A stretch of 64,000 nucleotides of DNA from CAYVQA01 sp045119035. GTDB taxonomy: Bacteria; Bacillota_I; Bacilli_A; ML615J-28; CAG-313. The translations under genes were made by a program, and so were the position numbers. The notes beneath the pieces are model-generated. The model was not told the DNA's origin, made no database searches, and saw only the letters and a program-made list of their open reading frames with translations. The stretch is from NCBI GenBank assembly GCA_045119035.1, contig JBGVCU010000059.1, positions 4,918 through 68,917 of the forward strand, in the 5' to 3' direction. This document shows positions 24,198 through 32,137 of the stretch, one piece after another; the first letter of the stretch is position 1; the number at the start of each line of letters is the position of its first letter.

Positions 24198-24986
24198 ATG
24201 AGCCAATTTAATATTTTACATATTATTCTTATTTCATTAATGATTTTATCAGGAATTATTTTTTACTTATTTTTTAATAAAAATGAACTAGATGATAAAC
24301 TTAATTCATTAAAAATATTAACTACAATTAATTTATTTGTTACAATAATTCGTTTATTTTGGATTATGTTTAGTAAAAATTATTCTTATAATTTTTTAGA
24401 TGATTTATTTTTACATCCAACAGACTTAATTTCTATTTTAGCTTTTATTGTTATTTTTAAAAAGAAATATCAACATGTCCATAATTTTTACTATATTGGA
24501 ATTTTCTTTAGTATAATTATGGTGATTTTCCCAAGTGATAAATATTTTGGAAGTATCTTTTATGTTCATAATTTCTTATATATAGTAAATTTATATTTGA
24601 ATTTATTACTATGTTTCTTTATGGCATCTATTTATAAACCAGGTGTTAATGATATTATTACATCAATTAAAAATTTATTTTTAATTACTGTTTTATGTTT
24701 TTGTATTAATACATTACTTGTGGTTTCTGGATTTAATGAAAATGCAAATTACTTTTATACAATAAATGGAGAAAATAATTTATTGTTTAATTATGTATAC
24801 AATCTAATTCCAATTTCTTTTATTTACTTTTTAGTTGTAATTGTTTTAATTTGGTTATGGTGTTACGTATTATATGGTATTTCATTTATTTTAGAAAAGC
24901 CAATCAATCATTTTAAAAGATACCTAAATAAAGGTATTTACTGGTATGTTAAAGGCGAAAAAATAATTAAAAAAGAATTAAAGTAG
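24198..24986 (+). CDS. Multi-pass membrane protein, possible YwaF/TMEM164-like family
   Basis: 262 residues with about seven hydrophobic segments and short loops. Conserved-looking polar residues lie inside membrane segments (HPTDLISILAF near residue 74, VHNFLYIVNLYLNLL near residue 117). The pattern recalls the TIGR02206/YwaF-like integral membrane proteins (TMEM164 superfamily), which have a His and an Asn at such positions. This is tentative. The C-terminus is basic and cytosolic. It is the last gene of the trmFO unit, and a terminator follows at 25032. Confidence 0.55.
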   Translation: MSQFNILHIILISLMILSGIIFYLFFNKNELDDKLNSLKILTTINLFVTIIRLFWIMFSKNYSYNFLDDLFLHPTDLISILAFIVIFKKKYQHVHNFYYIGIFFSIIMVIFPSDKYFGSIFYVHNFLYIVNLYLNLLLCFFMASIYKPGVNDIITSIKNLFLITVLCFCINTLLVVSGFNENANYFYTINGENNLLFNYVYNLIPISFIYFLVVIVLIWLWCYVLYGISFILEKPINHFKRYLNKGIYWYVKGEKIIKKELK

Positions 24987-25031
24987 GAAATATTTGATTA
25001 TCAAAAAATATATTTATTTTATAAATTAAAG

Positions 25032-25059
25032 TCCTTTAGAGAAATCTAAAGGATTTTTT
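25032..25059 (+). terminator. Terminator ending the trmFO operon
   Basis: TCCTTTAGA-GAAA-TCTAAAGGA with a GNRA-type loop, followed by TTTTTT. Confidence 0.9.
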
Positions 25060-25091
25060 ATTGTAAATTAATCTTTTGTTTGTTAAATCAC

Positions 25092-25120
25092 TTGCAAAAA
25101 ACACTAAATTATGGTAAAAT
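25092..25120 (+). promoter_or_regulatory. Promoter of the rpsB operon
   Basis: TTGCAA (25092-25097), 17-bp spacer, TAAAAT (25115-25120), with TGG just before the -10. It precedes the structured rpsB leader. Confidence 0.72.
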
Positions 25121-25140
25121 ACTTAATGGCAAAATACACA

Positions 25141-25203
25141 TAGGAAATAGCGGCATCGTCTTGTGCAGTAGTGACGGTGGGCAATGACTTTCCTAGAGGC
25201 CCA
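25141..25203 (+). promoter_or_regulatory. Structured rpsB leader, probable autoregulatory pseudoknot
   Basis: A GC-richer island in the leader. TAGGAAA (25141-25147) pairs with TTTCCTA (25189-25195); within it CGTC (25157-25160) can pair with GACG (25173-25176); and TGGGC (25178-25182), inside the loop, can pair with GCCCA (25199-25203) beyond the stem, giving an H-type pseudoknot. It ends 36 bp before the rpsB ATG. Ribosomal protein operons often have such leaders bound by their own product, here S2. The function is inferred; I do not claim a match to a named RNA family. Confidence 0.65.
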
Positions 25204-25238
25204 AACAAAATATTAAAATAAATAGGAGGAAAATTAAA

Positions 25239-26105
25239 ATGTCAGTAATTACAATGAAACAATTACTTGAAGCTGGTGTTCATTTCGGTCATCATACTCG
25301 CCGTTGGAACCCTAAAATGAAAGAGTATATTTTTGGAGCAAGAAATGGTGTATACATCATTGACTTACAAAAAACTGCAGAAAAAATTGAAGAAGCTTAT
25401 CAAGCTTTAGTAAACATCGTTAGAGAAAACGATAAAGTTTTATTCGTTGGAACTAGAAAACAAATCCAAGATATTATTAAAGAAGAAGCTATTAGATCAG
25501 GAAGCTACTATGTTGACAAACGTTGGCTAGGTGGAACAATGACTAACTTCCAAACAATTCGTAAATCAATTGCTAAATTATACAAATACGAACAAATGGA
25601 AAAAGATGGTACTTTCGAAGTATTACCTAAAAAAGAAGTAGCTCAAATTAATAAAGAAAAAGGTAAATTAGAAGGATTCTTTAATGGAATTAAAGATATG
25701 ATCGATTTACCAGCAGCTATGATCGTAGTAGATCCAAAAACTGAACACAATGCTGTTGCAGAAGCACACAGACTTGGAATTCCTGTATTTGGTTTAGTAG
25801 ATACTAACTGTGATCCAGATGACGTTGATTATGTTATCCCTGCAAACGATGACGGTGTAAGAGCTGTTAGATTAATCATTGGTGTTTTAGCTAACGCTGT
25901 ATTAGAAGGTAAAGGACAAGCTGTTGAACCTTATGTTTTACCTGAAGAAGAAAAAGCTCCTGAAGCTGAACAACAAAATAATAACCGTAAAAACTTTAAA
26001 AACCAAAAACCTCAAAGACAACCAAGAGCTCCTCGTCAACCTAAAGCTGAAAAAGTAGAAGCTAAAGCTGAAGAAGCTCCAGTTGTTGAAAATAGCGAAA
26101 ATTAA
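25239..26105 (+). CDS. rpsB: 30S ribosomal protein S2
   Basis: 288 residues behind a TAGGAGGA site. The core is unmistakable: LLEAGVHFGHHTRRWNPKMK at the start, then DKRWLGGTMTNFQTIRKSI, and PVFGLVDTNCDPDDVDYVIP. S2 joins late at the head of the 30S subunit and contacts S1 when present. After the usual core (~235 residues) comes a ~50-residue low-complexity tail rich in Glu, Lys, Ala, Asn and Pro (NNNRKNFKNQKPQRQPRAPR), which other Bacillota often lack or have in a shorter form. It is first of rpsB-tsf-pyrH-frr. Confidence 0.98.
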   Translation: MSVITMKQLLEAGVHFGHHTRRWNPKMKEYIFGARNGVYIIDLQKTAEKIEEAYQALVNIVRENDKVLFVGTRKQIQDIIKEEAIRSGSYYVDKRWLGGTMTNFQTIRKSIAKLYKYEQMEKDGTFEVLPKKEVAQINKEKGKLEGFFNGIKDMIDLPAAMIVVDPKTEHNAVAEAHRLGIPVFGLVDTNCDPDDVDYVIPANDDGVRAVRLIIGVLANAVLEGKGQAVEPYVLPEEEKAPEAEQQNNNRKNFKNQKPQRQPRAPRQPKAEKVEAKAEEAPVVENSEN

Positions 26106-26125
26106 TTTGAAAGGAATTATATAAA

Positions 26126-27013
26126 ATGATTAGTGCAAGTTTAGTTAAAGAATTAAGAGAAAAAACTGGCGCTGGTATGATGGATTGCAAACGTGCGTTA
26201 ACTGAAACAAACGGAAACATTGATGCAGCTATCGACTGGTTAAGAGAAAAAGGTATTTCAAAAGCTCAAAAGAAAGCTGACCGTATTGCAGCTGAAGGAT
26301 TATGTGAAGTTGCAATTAGTGGTAATGATGCTTATATTTTCGAATTAAACTCAGAAACAGATTTCGTTGCTAAAAATGAAAAATTCATCGCTTTATTAGG
26401 ACAAGTTGGTCAAGCTTGTATCGAAAATAAATGTGAATCTGCTGAAGCTTGTTTAGCATCAAGCTTAAATGGAGAATTAGTAAGCGAATTAGTTGTTAAT
26501 GCTACTGCAACAATCGGAGAAAAAATCAGCTTAAGACGTGTTTTACATGTTGTTAAACAAGATGATGAAGTATTTGGTGTTTATAAACACATGGGTGGAA
26601 AAATTGCTGTATTAACAGTTATCAAAGGAAACAATGATTCAGTTGCAAAAGATATCTGTATGCATGTTGCTGCAATTAACCCTCGTTTCTTAGATCGTAC
26701 AAGTGTAGATCCTGAAACTATCGAACATGAAAGAAAAGTATTAACTGCTGAAGCATTAAATGAAGGAAAACCTGAAGCAATCGTTGCTAAAATGGTAGAA
26801 GGAAGAATTCAAAAATTCTTAAAAGAAATTTGTTTAGTAGATCAACCATTCGTTAAAAACCCAGATCTAACTGTTGGACAACACTTAAAAGCTTGCGGAA
26901 GCGCTGCTGTAAGATTTGTTCGTTACGAAGTTGGTGAAGGTATGGAAAAACGTCAAGACGATTTCGCTGCTGAAGTTGCTGCTCAAGCTGCTGCAGCTGC
27001 TGCAAATAAATAG
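26126..27013 (+). CDS. tsf: Elongation factor Ts
   Basis: 295 residues. It exchanges GDP for GTP on EF-Tu. The N-terminal UBA-like domain shows VKELREKTGAGMMDCKRAL; the core has the conserved ETDFVAKNEKF loop that touches EF-Tu. The end is an Ala/Gln run (EVAAQAAAAAANK), a small low-complexity extension. It is 20 bp after rpsB with AAAGGAATT as ribosome binding site, in the universal rpsB-tsf order. Confidence 0.97.
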   Translation: MISASLVKELREKTGAGMMDCKRALTETNGNIDAAIDWLREKGISKAQKKADRIAAEGLCEVAISGNDAYIFELNSETDFVAKNEKFIALLGQVGQACIENKCESAEACLASSLNGELVSELVVNATATIGEKISLRRVLHVVKQDDEVFGVYKHMGGKIAVLTVIKGNNDSVAKDICMHVAAINPRFLDRTSVDPETIEHERKVLTAEALNEGKPEAIVAKMVEGRIQKFLKEICLVDQPFVKNPDLTVGQHLKACGSAAVRFVRYEVGEGMEKRQDDFAAEVAAQAAAAAANK

Positions 27014-27049
27014 TTATTACTATAACAAATTATTCTACAGGGAGGCTTT

Positions 27050-27754
27050 ATGAAAAGAGTTATATTAAAAATCAGTGGTGAAGCATTAGCTGGTAAAAAT
27101 GGAACTGGAATTAATGCTTTATATGTTAAAAAAATTGCTACAGAAATTAAAGCCTTATATGAAAAAGTTGATGAACTTGGTATCATTGTTGGTGCAGGTA
27201 ATATCTGGAGAGGTCGAGATGCTGTTGAAAATGATATGAATCGTTCTAGTGCAGACTATATGGGAATGCTTGGAACAATTCTAAATTCTTTAGCTCTTCA
27301 AAACGCTTTAGAATCAATGGGTGTAAAAACTCGTGTAATGTCATCAATTAATATTCCAAGTGTATGTGAACCATACATTTATCGAAAAGCAATGTCTCAT
27401 TTAGACAAAAAGACTGTTGTAATCTTTGGTGGAGGAACAGGTAATCCATTCTTCTCAACTGATTCAGCTGCTGCACTTCGTGCTGCTGAAATTGGTGCAG
27501 ATTGCATTTTAATGGCTAAAAATGGAGTCGATGGAGTATATGATGATGATCCTCGTAAAAATCCTAATGCTAAAAGATATACAACACTTACATATGATGA
27601 AATGTTAGCAAAACATTTAAGTGTAATGGATCTAACAAGTGCAACTTTATGTAGAGAAAATAAAATTAAAATTATTGTCTTCGATATGAATGTTGAAGGT
27701 AATATTTCAAAAGTAGTAGATGAACCTTCTATTGGTACAATTATTACTGAATAA
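27050..27754 (+). CDS. pyrH: UMP kinase
   Basis: 234 residues. The hexameric amino-acid-kinase-fold enzyme makes UDP from UMP. Visible: VILKISGEALAG at the start, VGAGNIWRG for phosphate binding, DYMGMLGTILNSLALQ, and VFGGGTGNPFFSTDSAAALR for the nucleotide site. A CAGGGAGGC site precedes the ATG. Order tsf-pyrH-frr is the normal one. Confidence 0.97.
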   Translation: MKRVILKISGEALAGKNGTGINALYVKKIATEIKALYEKVDELGIIVGAGNIWRGRDAVENDMNRSSADYMGMLGTILNSLALQNALESMGVKTRVMSSINIPSVCEPYIYRKAMSHLDKKTVVIFGGGTGNPFFSTDSAAALRAAEIGADCILMAKNGVDGVYDDDPRKNPNAKRYTTLTYDEMLAKHLSVMDLTSATLCRENKIKIIVFDMNVEGNISKVVDEPSIGTIITE

Positions 27755-27773
27755 TATTTAAAGGAGTTAAATT

Positions 27774-28331
27774 ATGCCAAAACAAGTTATTTTAAATTGT
27801 GAAGATAAAATGAATAAATCAATTGAAGCATTCACAAAAGTGTTATCTGGTATTAGAACAGGTAAAGCAAATCCTGCTATTTTAAATGGTGTTCAAGTAT
27901 CATATTATGGTATGATGACCCCTATTAACCAAATGGGACAAATTGCAGTATCTGACCCTCAAACAATTACTGTTAAACCTTATGATAAATCAATCATTCG
28001 TGATGTTGAAAAAGCTATTTTAACAGCTGACTTAGGGTTAAATCCTACAAATGATGGAGAAGTTGTTAGAGTTCATATTCCTCCACTAAACGAACAAACA
28101 CGTAAAGATTTAGTAAAACAAGCAAAAAAAGCTGCTGAAGAAGCTAAAGTTAATGTTCGTAATATTCGTAGAGATGCTATTGACCATTTAAAGAAATTAG
28201 AAAAAGATTCTTTAATCTCTGAAGATGAATTAAAAAGACATTCAGATGATGTACAAAAAAGAACTGACAAATCAATTCAAAAAATTGATAGCTTAATTTC
28301 TGATAAAGAAAAAGCAATTATGAGTATTTAG
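27774..28331 (+). CDS. frr: Ribosome recycling factor
   Basis: 185 residues, standard length. With EF-G it splits post-termination ribosomes. Family signatures: the helix with LSGIRTGKANPAILNGVQV near the start, then INQMGQIAVSDPQTITVKPY, and the C-terminal helix with RNIRRDAIDHLKKLEKD. An AAGGAG site lies upstream. It ends the operon with a perfect palindromic terminator; uppS, its usual next neighbour in Bacillota, lies 12 kb away here beyond an inserted island. Confidence 0.97.
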   Translation: MPKQVILNCEDKMNKSIEAFTKVLSGIRTGKANPAILNGVQVSYYGMMTPINQMGQIAVSDPQTITVKPYDKSIIRDVEKAILTADLGLNPTNDGEVVRVHIPPLNEQTRKDLVKQAKKAAEEAKVNVRNIRRDAIDHLKKLEKDSLISEDELKRHSDDVQKRTDKSIQKIDSLISDKEKAIMSI

Positions 28332-28337
28332 TAAATC

Positions 28338-28365
28338 AAGGTACTAGTTAACTAGTACCTTTTTT
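28338..28365 (+). terminator. Perfect palindromic terminator after frr
   Basis: AAGGTACTAGTT immediately followed by its complement AACTAGTACCTT, then TTTTT: a 12-bp arm palindrome, so the loop must open out of the centre. Confidence 0.85.
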
Positions 28366-28408
28366 AATTTAAAAAAATTAGTAAAAAGAAAGAAAAAATA
28401 CTAAAATA

Positions 28409-28417
28409 TGGTATAAT
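28409..28417 (+). promoter_or_regulatory. Extended -10 promoter element for 28450 gene
   Basis: TGG-TATAAT (TGn extended -10) 33 bp before the start; no good -35 at 17-18 bp. Similar TGG-prefixed -10 boxes occur before polA, rpsB and the 45008 gene. Confidence 0.5.
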
Positions 28418-28449
28418 ATTAACATATTTAATATAAAGAAGGTAATGAT

Positions 28450-29910
28450 ATGAAATTTCATATTGGAAAAAGAATTGTAAAAACTGCTGTAACATTATTT
28501 ATAATATTATTAATATATATTTTCTTACTATGGGTTGATAAGCTTCTTAATATTGATAGTTCATCATTTAAAGCTCCATCAAATATGTATACACCTTTTT
28601 TTGCAGGAATTGCTGCAGTATACGCAACCCATAGAGATAGAAAATCAAGCATAAAACAGGCTAAAATTAGATCCTTTGGAAGTTTACTTGGTGGATATTT
28701 TGGAATGTTAATTGTTTTATTTATTGAATTTATTTTTATTGATTTAATAAATATTGAATCATCAAATTTTATTTTATACTATTTAATTAGATATTCTATT
28801 GTCACACTTGCATTAATGCCTTTAATTGAATTAACTGTTAAACTAAAACAAACAGATGCTGTTTTTATTACATGTTTAACATTTCTAAGTGTTACAATTT
28901 CAGCAAGAAATGGAGGAATGCCAGTATTTCAATTTGCAACAAATAGAGTACTTTCTACTTTAATTGGAGTAGGTGTTTCACTTCTTGTAAATAACTATAT
29001 ATTTCATTTAAATAGATGTAATAAAAATATTCTATTTGTGACATCTTTAGAAAATAACTTCTTATCTAAAGAAGATGAATTATCAGCTTATGCTAAATAT
29101 AAAATTAATGATTTATATGATAGTGAAATTCCATTAATATTTGCTACAACTAGAACACCAATGTCATTCGAATATATTTTTAATAACATTAACATTAACT
29201 ATCCAATGATTACAATGAATGGTGCTGCAATATATAGCTTTAATAAAAAGAAATATAGTGATATTGATCATATAGAACCTGAAACAAGAATTGAAATTGA
29301 TAAAGCGTTATATGAAAACAATATGCAAGCATTTGTATATACTGTAAATGATCACGTATTACATGCTTATCATAATATCTTAGTAAATGATGGAGAAAAA
29401 TTATTCTATAAACATAGAAGAAAACAAAATGCTTATTCTTTTGTTAGAGGTGTATTACCAAGTGATTTATATGCATCTCTATATATCTTAATCGATACAA
29501 AAGAAAAAATAGATAATTTTGTTAACTATTGTCATTTGATTAATCTAGATAAAATAGTAAAACTTGTATCATATAAATATCGTGACATTGAAGGTGTAGA
29601 ATATTTTTATTTAAGAATTTATGATAAAACTGTTAGTAAAGAACATTCAGTGAATACAATCAAAGATAAGAATAACTTAAATAAACTTATTGTTTGTGGT
29701 TCAGGTAGAACTGATATTGCTTTACTTAAACAAGCTGACCTTAGTATGTGCTTAGATACAGCTCCTGATTATGTAAAAGAAGTTGTAGATTATGTAATAC
29801 ACGGAAATGCGGAAAATGTATTAAGAATTTTTAACAAAATATATCATTCTAAAAATCCTGAAAAAGTAATCAATTCTTATAAAAAAAATAACAAAACAAC
29901 CATTATATAA
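28450..29910 (+). CDS. Membrane protein fused to a degenerate HAD (Cof-type) domain
   Basis: 486 residues. The N-terminal ~190 have about five membrane segments in the style of aromatic-acid-exporter/FUSC-like proteins (KAPSNMYTPFFAGIAAVYAT, RDRKSSIKQAKIRSFGSLLG). The rest looks like a Cof-type HAD hydrolase in its motif order: beta-strand plus acid loop, the threonine loop, an alpha/beta cap with ITMNGAAIYSF, and a final GSGRTDIALLKQADLSMCLD. Key residues are changed: the expected DxDGT reads TSLENN, the threonine loop reads FATTRTPMSF, and GDxxND reads GSGRTD. So it is probably not a phosphatase and may sense or bind. Single-gene unit with terminator. Confidence 0.7.
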   Translation: MKFHIGKRIVKTAVTLFIILLIYIFLLWVDKLLNIDSSSFKAPSNMYTPFFAGIAAVYATHRDRKSSIKQAKIRSFGSLLGGYFGMLIVLFIEFIFIDLINIESSNFILYYLIRYSIVTLALMPLIELTVKLKQTDAVFITCLTFLSVTISARNGGMPVFQFATNRVLSTLIGVGVSLLVNNYIFHLNRCNKNILFVTSLENNFLSKEDELSAYAKYKINDLYDSEIPLIFATTRTPMSFEYIFNNININYPMITMNGAAIYSFNKKKYSDIDHIEPETRIEIDKALYENNMQAFVYTVNDHVLHAYHNILVNDGEKLFYKHRRKQNAYSFVRGVLPSDLYASLYILIDTKEKIDNFVNYCHLINLDKIVKLVSYKYRDIEGVEYFYLRIYDKTVSKEHSVNTIKDKNNLNKLIVCGSGRTDIALLKQADLSMCLDTAPDYVKEVVDYVIHGNAENVLRIFNKIYHSKNPEKVINSYKKNNKTTII

Positions 29911-29922
29911 TGGTTGTTTTTT
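29893..29922 (+). terminator. Terminator overlapping the stop codon of the 28450 gene
   Basis: AACAACCATTA / TAATGGTTGTT around a TA, followed by TTTT. The stop codon TAA (29908-29910) lies inside the hairpin. Confidence 0.85.
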
Positions 29923-30030
29923 ATTTTATAACAAAATTAAATTATATTTTCAAACAATATTACAAGATTTGACAAAATATCTTTTATAAAAATGATATCT
30001 TTATTAAAAATAGATGTATGGAGGAATTTT

Positions 30031-30486
30031 ATGAAAGATAAAGTTAAAATTGTTTTAAGTTTTGTAAATAAGAGAGGAGAAAATAAAAATGTAAAGTTTT
30101 ATATCGATAAATGTTTTTTTGAATTGATTTCTAATGATTCACTGGATGAAAAATATAAACAAGAGATTTTAATAGATGAATATCACAGAATTGAAAGAGA
30201 AAGAAAACAAAACAAGAAAATATTGAAATATAATCTTTCATGTAATGATATAATTGACAACTCATTTGTTTCTATTGATGATCAAATATTTAAACAGGAA
30301 ATAAAAAATAAAATATTATCATATTTAAACGGATTATCATATAAACAAAGAAAAGTAATTTATATGGTTTTTTATGAAGGAAAGAAAAAAGTAGATATAG
30401 CTAGAGAGTTAAATATTTCTAAGTCAGCTGTTTCAATCACTTACAAAAGAGCAATTAAAAATTTGAAGAAAATTGTAAAATTATAA
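30031..30486 (+). CDS. Sigma-region-4-type regulator (ECF-like, no region 2)
   Basis: 151 residues from ATG 30031, chosen for the TGGAGGAATTTT before it. The C-terminal ~65 residues are a sigma-70 region 4 helix-turn-helix (LSYKQRKVIYMVFYEGKKKV, then DIARELNISKSAVSITYKRA). The N-terminal part (YIDKCFFELISNDSLDEKYK and a charged helix) resembles the small sigma-like proteins of ICEs and phages and has no recognisable region 2, so it may not act as a free sigma factor. TTGACA at 29969-29974 could be a -35. It stands first in the holin-RHS island, where a positive late-gene regulator would be expected. Confidence 0.75.
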   Translation: MKDKVKIVLSFVNKRGENKNVKFYIDKCFFELISNDSLDEKYKQEILIDEYHRIERERKQNKKILKYNLSCNDIIDNSFVSIDDQIFKQEIKNKILSYLNGLSYKQRKVIYMVFYEGKKKVDIARELNISKSAVSITYKRAIKNLKKIVKL

Positions 30487-30579
30487 AAATATCGACAAAC
30501 GTATAACTTTTATCATTTTTCTTTCCTTATATATGAAAAGTGATTTTCTTAAATTATTTTTTGGTTAGGAGGTGATATT

Positions 30580-30879
30580 ATGACTATTGATTCAATTATC
30601 GTTTTAATTAGTGTTCTTGGTTCTTTATCTAGCATTACATTTGCATATTTAGCTTTTAAAAGATCTAACAAACAAGATGACAAAACTATAGGAAAAACCG
30701 AAGGGGTAATATTCTCAGATATTGGATACATTAAAGCTTGTGTTGATAGAGTTGAAAAAAACTTATACAAAGTTGATGAAAGAGATAGAAATATTTTGGA
30801 GAGACTCGCTAAAGTAGAAGAATCTGTTGCTAATGTTACAAAAAGAGTTGATGAAATTTATAAAGTGGATGGTACTTAA
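30580..30879 (+). CDS. Small TM/coiled-coil protein, XhlA- or UviB-like holin accessory (tentative)
   Basis: 99 residues with a very strong TTAGGAGGTGATATT site. A single N-terminal membrane segment (SIIVLISVLGSLSSITFAYL) is followed by a basic patch and then a polar coiled coil (VDRVEKNLYKVDERDRNILE, RLAKVEESVANVTKRVDEI). This layout is shared by XhlA-type haemolysin accessory proteins of PBSX-like phages and by BhlA/UviB holin-like peptides. The next gene is a phage-type holin, which supports a membrane-permeabilising pair. Sequence identity to a named family is not claimed. Confidence 0.6.
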   Translation: MTIDSIIVLISVLGSLSSITFAYLAFKRSNKQDDKTIGKTEGVIFSDIGYIKACVDRVEKNLYKVDERDRNILERLAKVEESVANVTKRVDEIYKVDGT

Positions 30880-30921
30880 CGAGTTATTGATTTAATCTAA
30901 TTTAAAGAAGGAGGATATATT

Positions 30922-31212
30922 ATGAGTTTTATTAGTGTTCCAATTATTGTAATAGTTTGCTATTTAATTGCAGAACTATATAAGTTCTTATTTAAAAAGA
31001 AAAAAGAATTACATAAAGTAATTCCAATTATTGTTAGTTTTATAGGAGGGATGTTAGGTGTAGTTATTTATCTAACAGAGCCCTTAATGATTTTTAATGT
31101 AAATAGTGTTTGGGAAGCCTTAGAAATAGGTTTAATTAGTGGATTATCTTCTACTGGAACAAATCAAATATTAAAAAACTATCTTAATTTAGGAGTAGTA
31201 AAATATGAATGA
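30922..31212 (+). CDS. Phage-type holin
   Basis: 96 residues after an AAGGAGGATATA site. Three hydrophobic stretches: FISVPIIVIVCYLIAELYKF, VIPIIVSFIGGMLGVVIYLT, and an amphipathic one around EIGLISGLSSTGTNQILKNY, ending near the motif 'G-x-NQILK'. This matches small Bacillota holins of the Hol44/Phage_holin_5 kind, including the typical KKKK loop after the first segment. Holins open the cytoplasmic membrane for endolysins, or for large toxins in TcdE-like systems. No endolysin gene is nearby; instead a nucleotidyltransferase-like gene and a giant RHS gene follow, with 8-bp overlap to the former. Confidence 0.8.
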   Translation: MSFISVPIIVIVCYLIAELYKFLFKKKKELHKVIPIIVSFIGGMLGVVIYLTEPLMIFNVNSVWEALEIGLISGLSSTGTNQILKNYLNLGVVKYE

Positions 31213-32125
31213 GTTTACAAAAATTACGAATGGAAAAGAATTAATTGTTAGAAAGAATTTATCAAATTTCTTAGAAAAGGTGCTAAATTATTGTGGTTAT
31301 GAATTTAGACATGATATATATAAACAAATTATTTATTCAGAGATAGGAGTGACAATTCCTATTGAAGAAAAAATTAAAAGTTTTTATGATGCTTATTATT
31401 ATTTATTAAGTAATCATAAAAGTGAATTAACTAAATCAATATTAAAAAAATTTTTTTATATAGTTAATTGTACTATTTTTAATGAATTACGTTTAAATGA
31501 TATTATAATGAATTATTATGAATTTGTGAATTTGCCGGGAATAGAAAGTGCAATAAAATTTCATATAGGAATAAAAAAACATTTAACAGAATTTGACGAT
31601 AATGATAAAATGATTATTTCTTTGATGTTTTTAAATTATATGTTTTTAAAAAAAGATATTCCTACAATTTCTTTTCAACAAAGTGAATTAAGGAAATATG
31701 AAGATGAATTAGAGGAATATCTTAATGGAAATAGAATTGGTATTTACAAATTTATTTTTGAAATATTAAATAAAAAAGAGAAATTTCAAGATAAAAGCTA
31801 TTATACTAATTTAACTGACATTACATATGAAGAGATTTATCAAATTCTATTAAAAGATAAAGAATTACTAATGAATAACTATAAGGTTAAATCATTATCA
31901 ATATATGGTTCTTTTTCAAAATTAATTAATAGAATCGATTCTGATATTGATTTGATTATAACTTTTTCATTAGATTTACCTCAAGTAAAAAAGAATATGT
32001 TTAAAGAACAGATAAAGAAGCATTATTTTAATATATTTAATAGATTTATTGATTTAACAGAAGTTTCTTTAATATTAAATGATCAGTTGCTTAGGCAATT
32101 GACAAATATAATTAAAATATTTTAA
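31205..32125 (+). CDS. Nucleotidyltransferase-domain protein of the RHS island
   Basis: 306 residues overlapping the holin by 8 bp, so translation is coupled. The C-terminal ~95 residues contain a MNT/polymerase-beta-type signature: SIYGSFSKLINRIDSDIDLI (GSxxx...DxD), with the carboxylates that bind metal and NTP. The N-terminal ~190 residues are helical with no family I recognise (LNYCGYEFRHDIYKQIIYSE, FYIVNCTIFNELRLNDIIMN). Such enzymes attach NMP to proteins, tRNA or antibiotics. Lying between holin and RHS, it may be an immunity, regulatory or modification factor of the locus. It could be toxin-antitoxin related; this is open. Confidence 0.65.
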   Translation: MNEFTKITNGKELIVRKNLSNFLEKVLNYCGYEFRHDIYKQIIYSEIGVTIPIEEKIKSFYDAYYYLLSNHKSELTKSILKKFFYIVNCTIFNELRLNDIIMNYYEFVNLPGIESAIKFHIGIKKHLTEFDDNDKMIISLMFLNYMFLKKDIPTISFQQSELRKYEDELEEYLNGNRIGIYKFIFEILNKKEKFQDKSYYTNLTDITYEEIYQILLKDKELLMNNYKVKSLSIYGSFSKLINRIDSDIDLIITFSLDLPQVKKNMFKEQIKKHYFNIFNRFIDLTEVSLILNDQLLRQLTNIIKIF

Positions 32126-32137
32126 AGGAGAGAAATT

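Noticed and set aside
29990..31212. Intact prophage
   Set aside because: Sigma-like, XhlA-like and holin genes are present but no capsid, tail, terminase, integrase or endolysin is found in the window.
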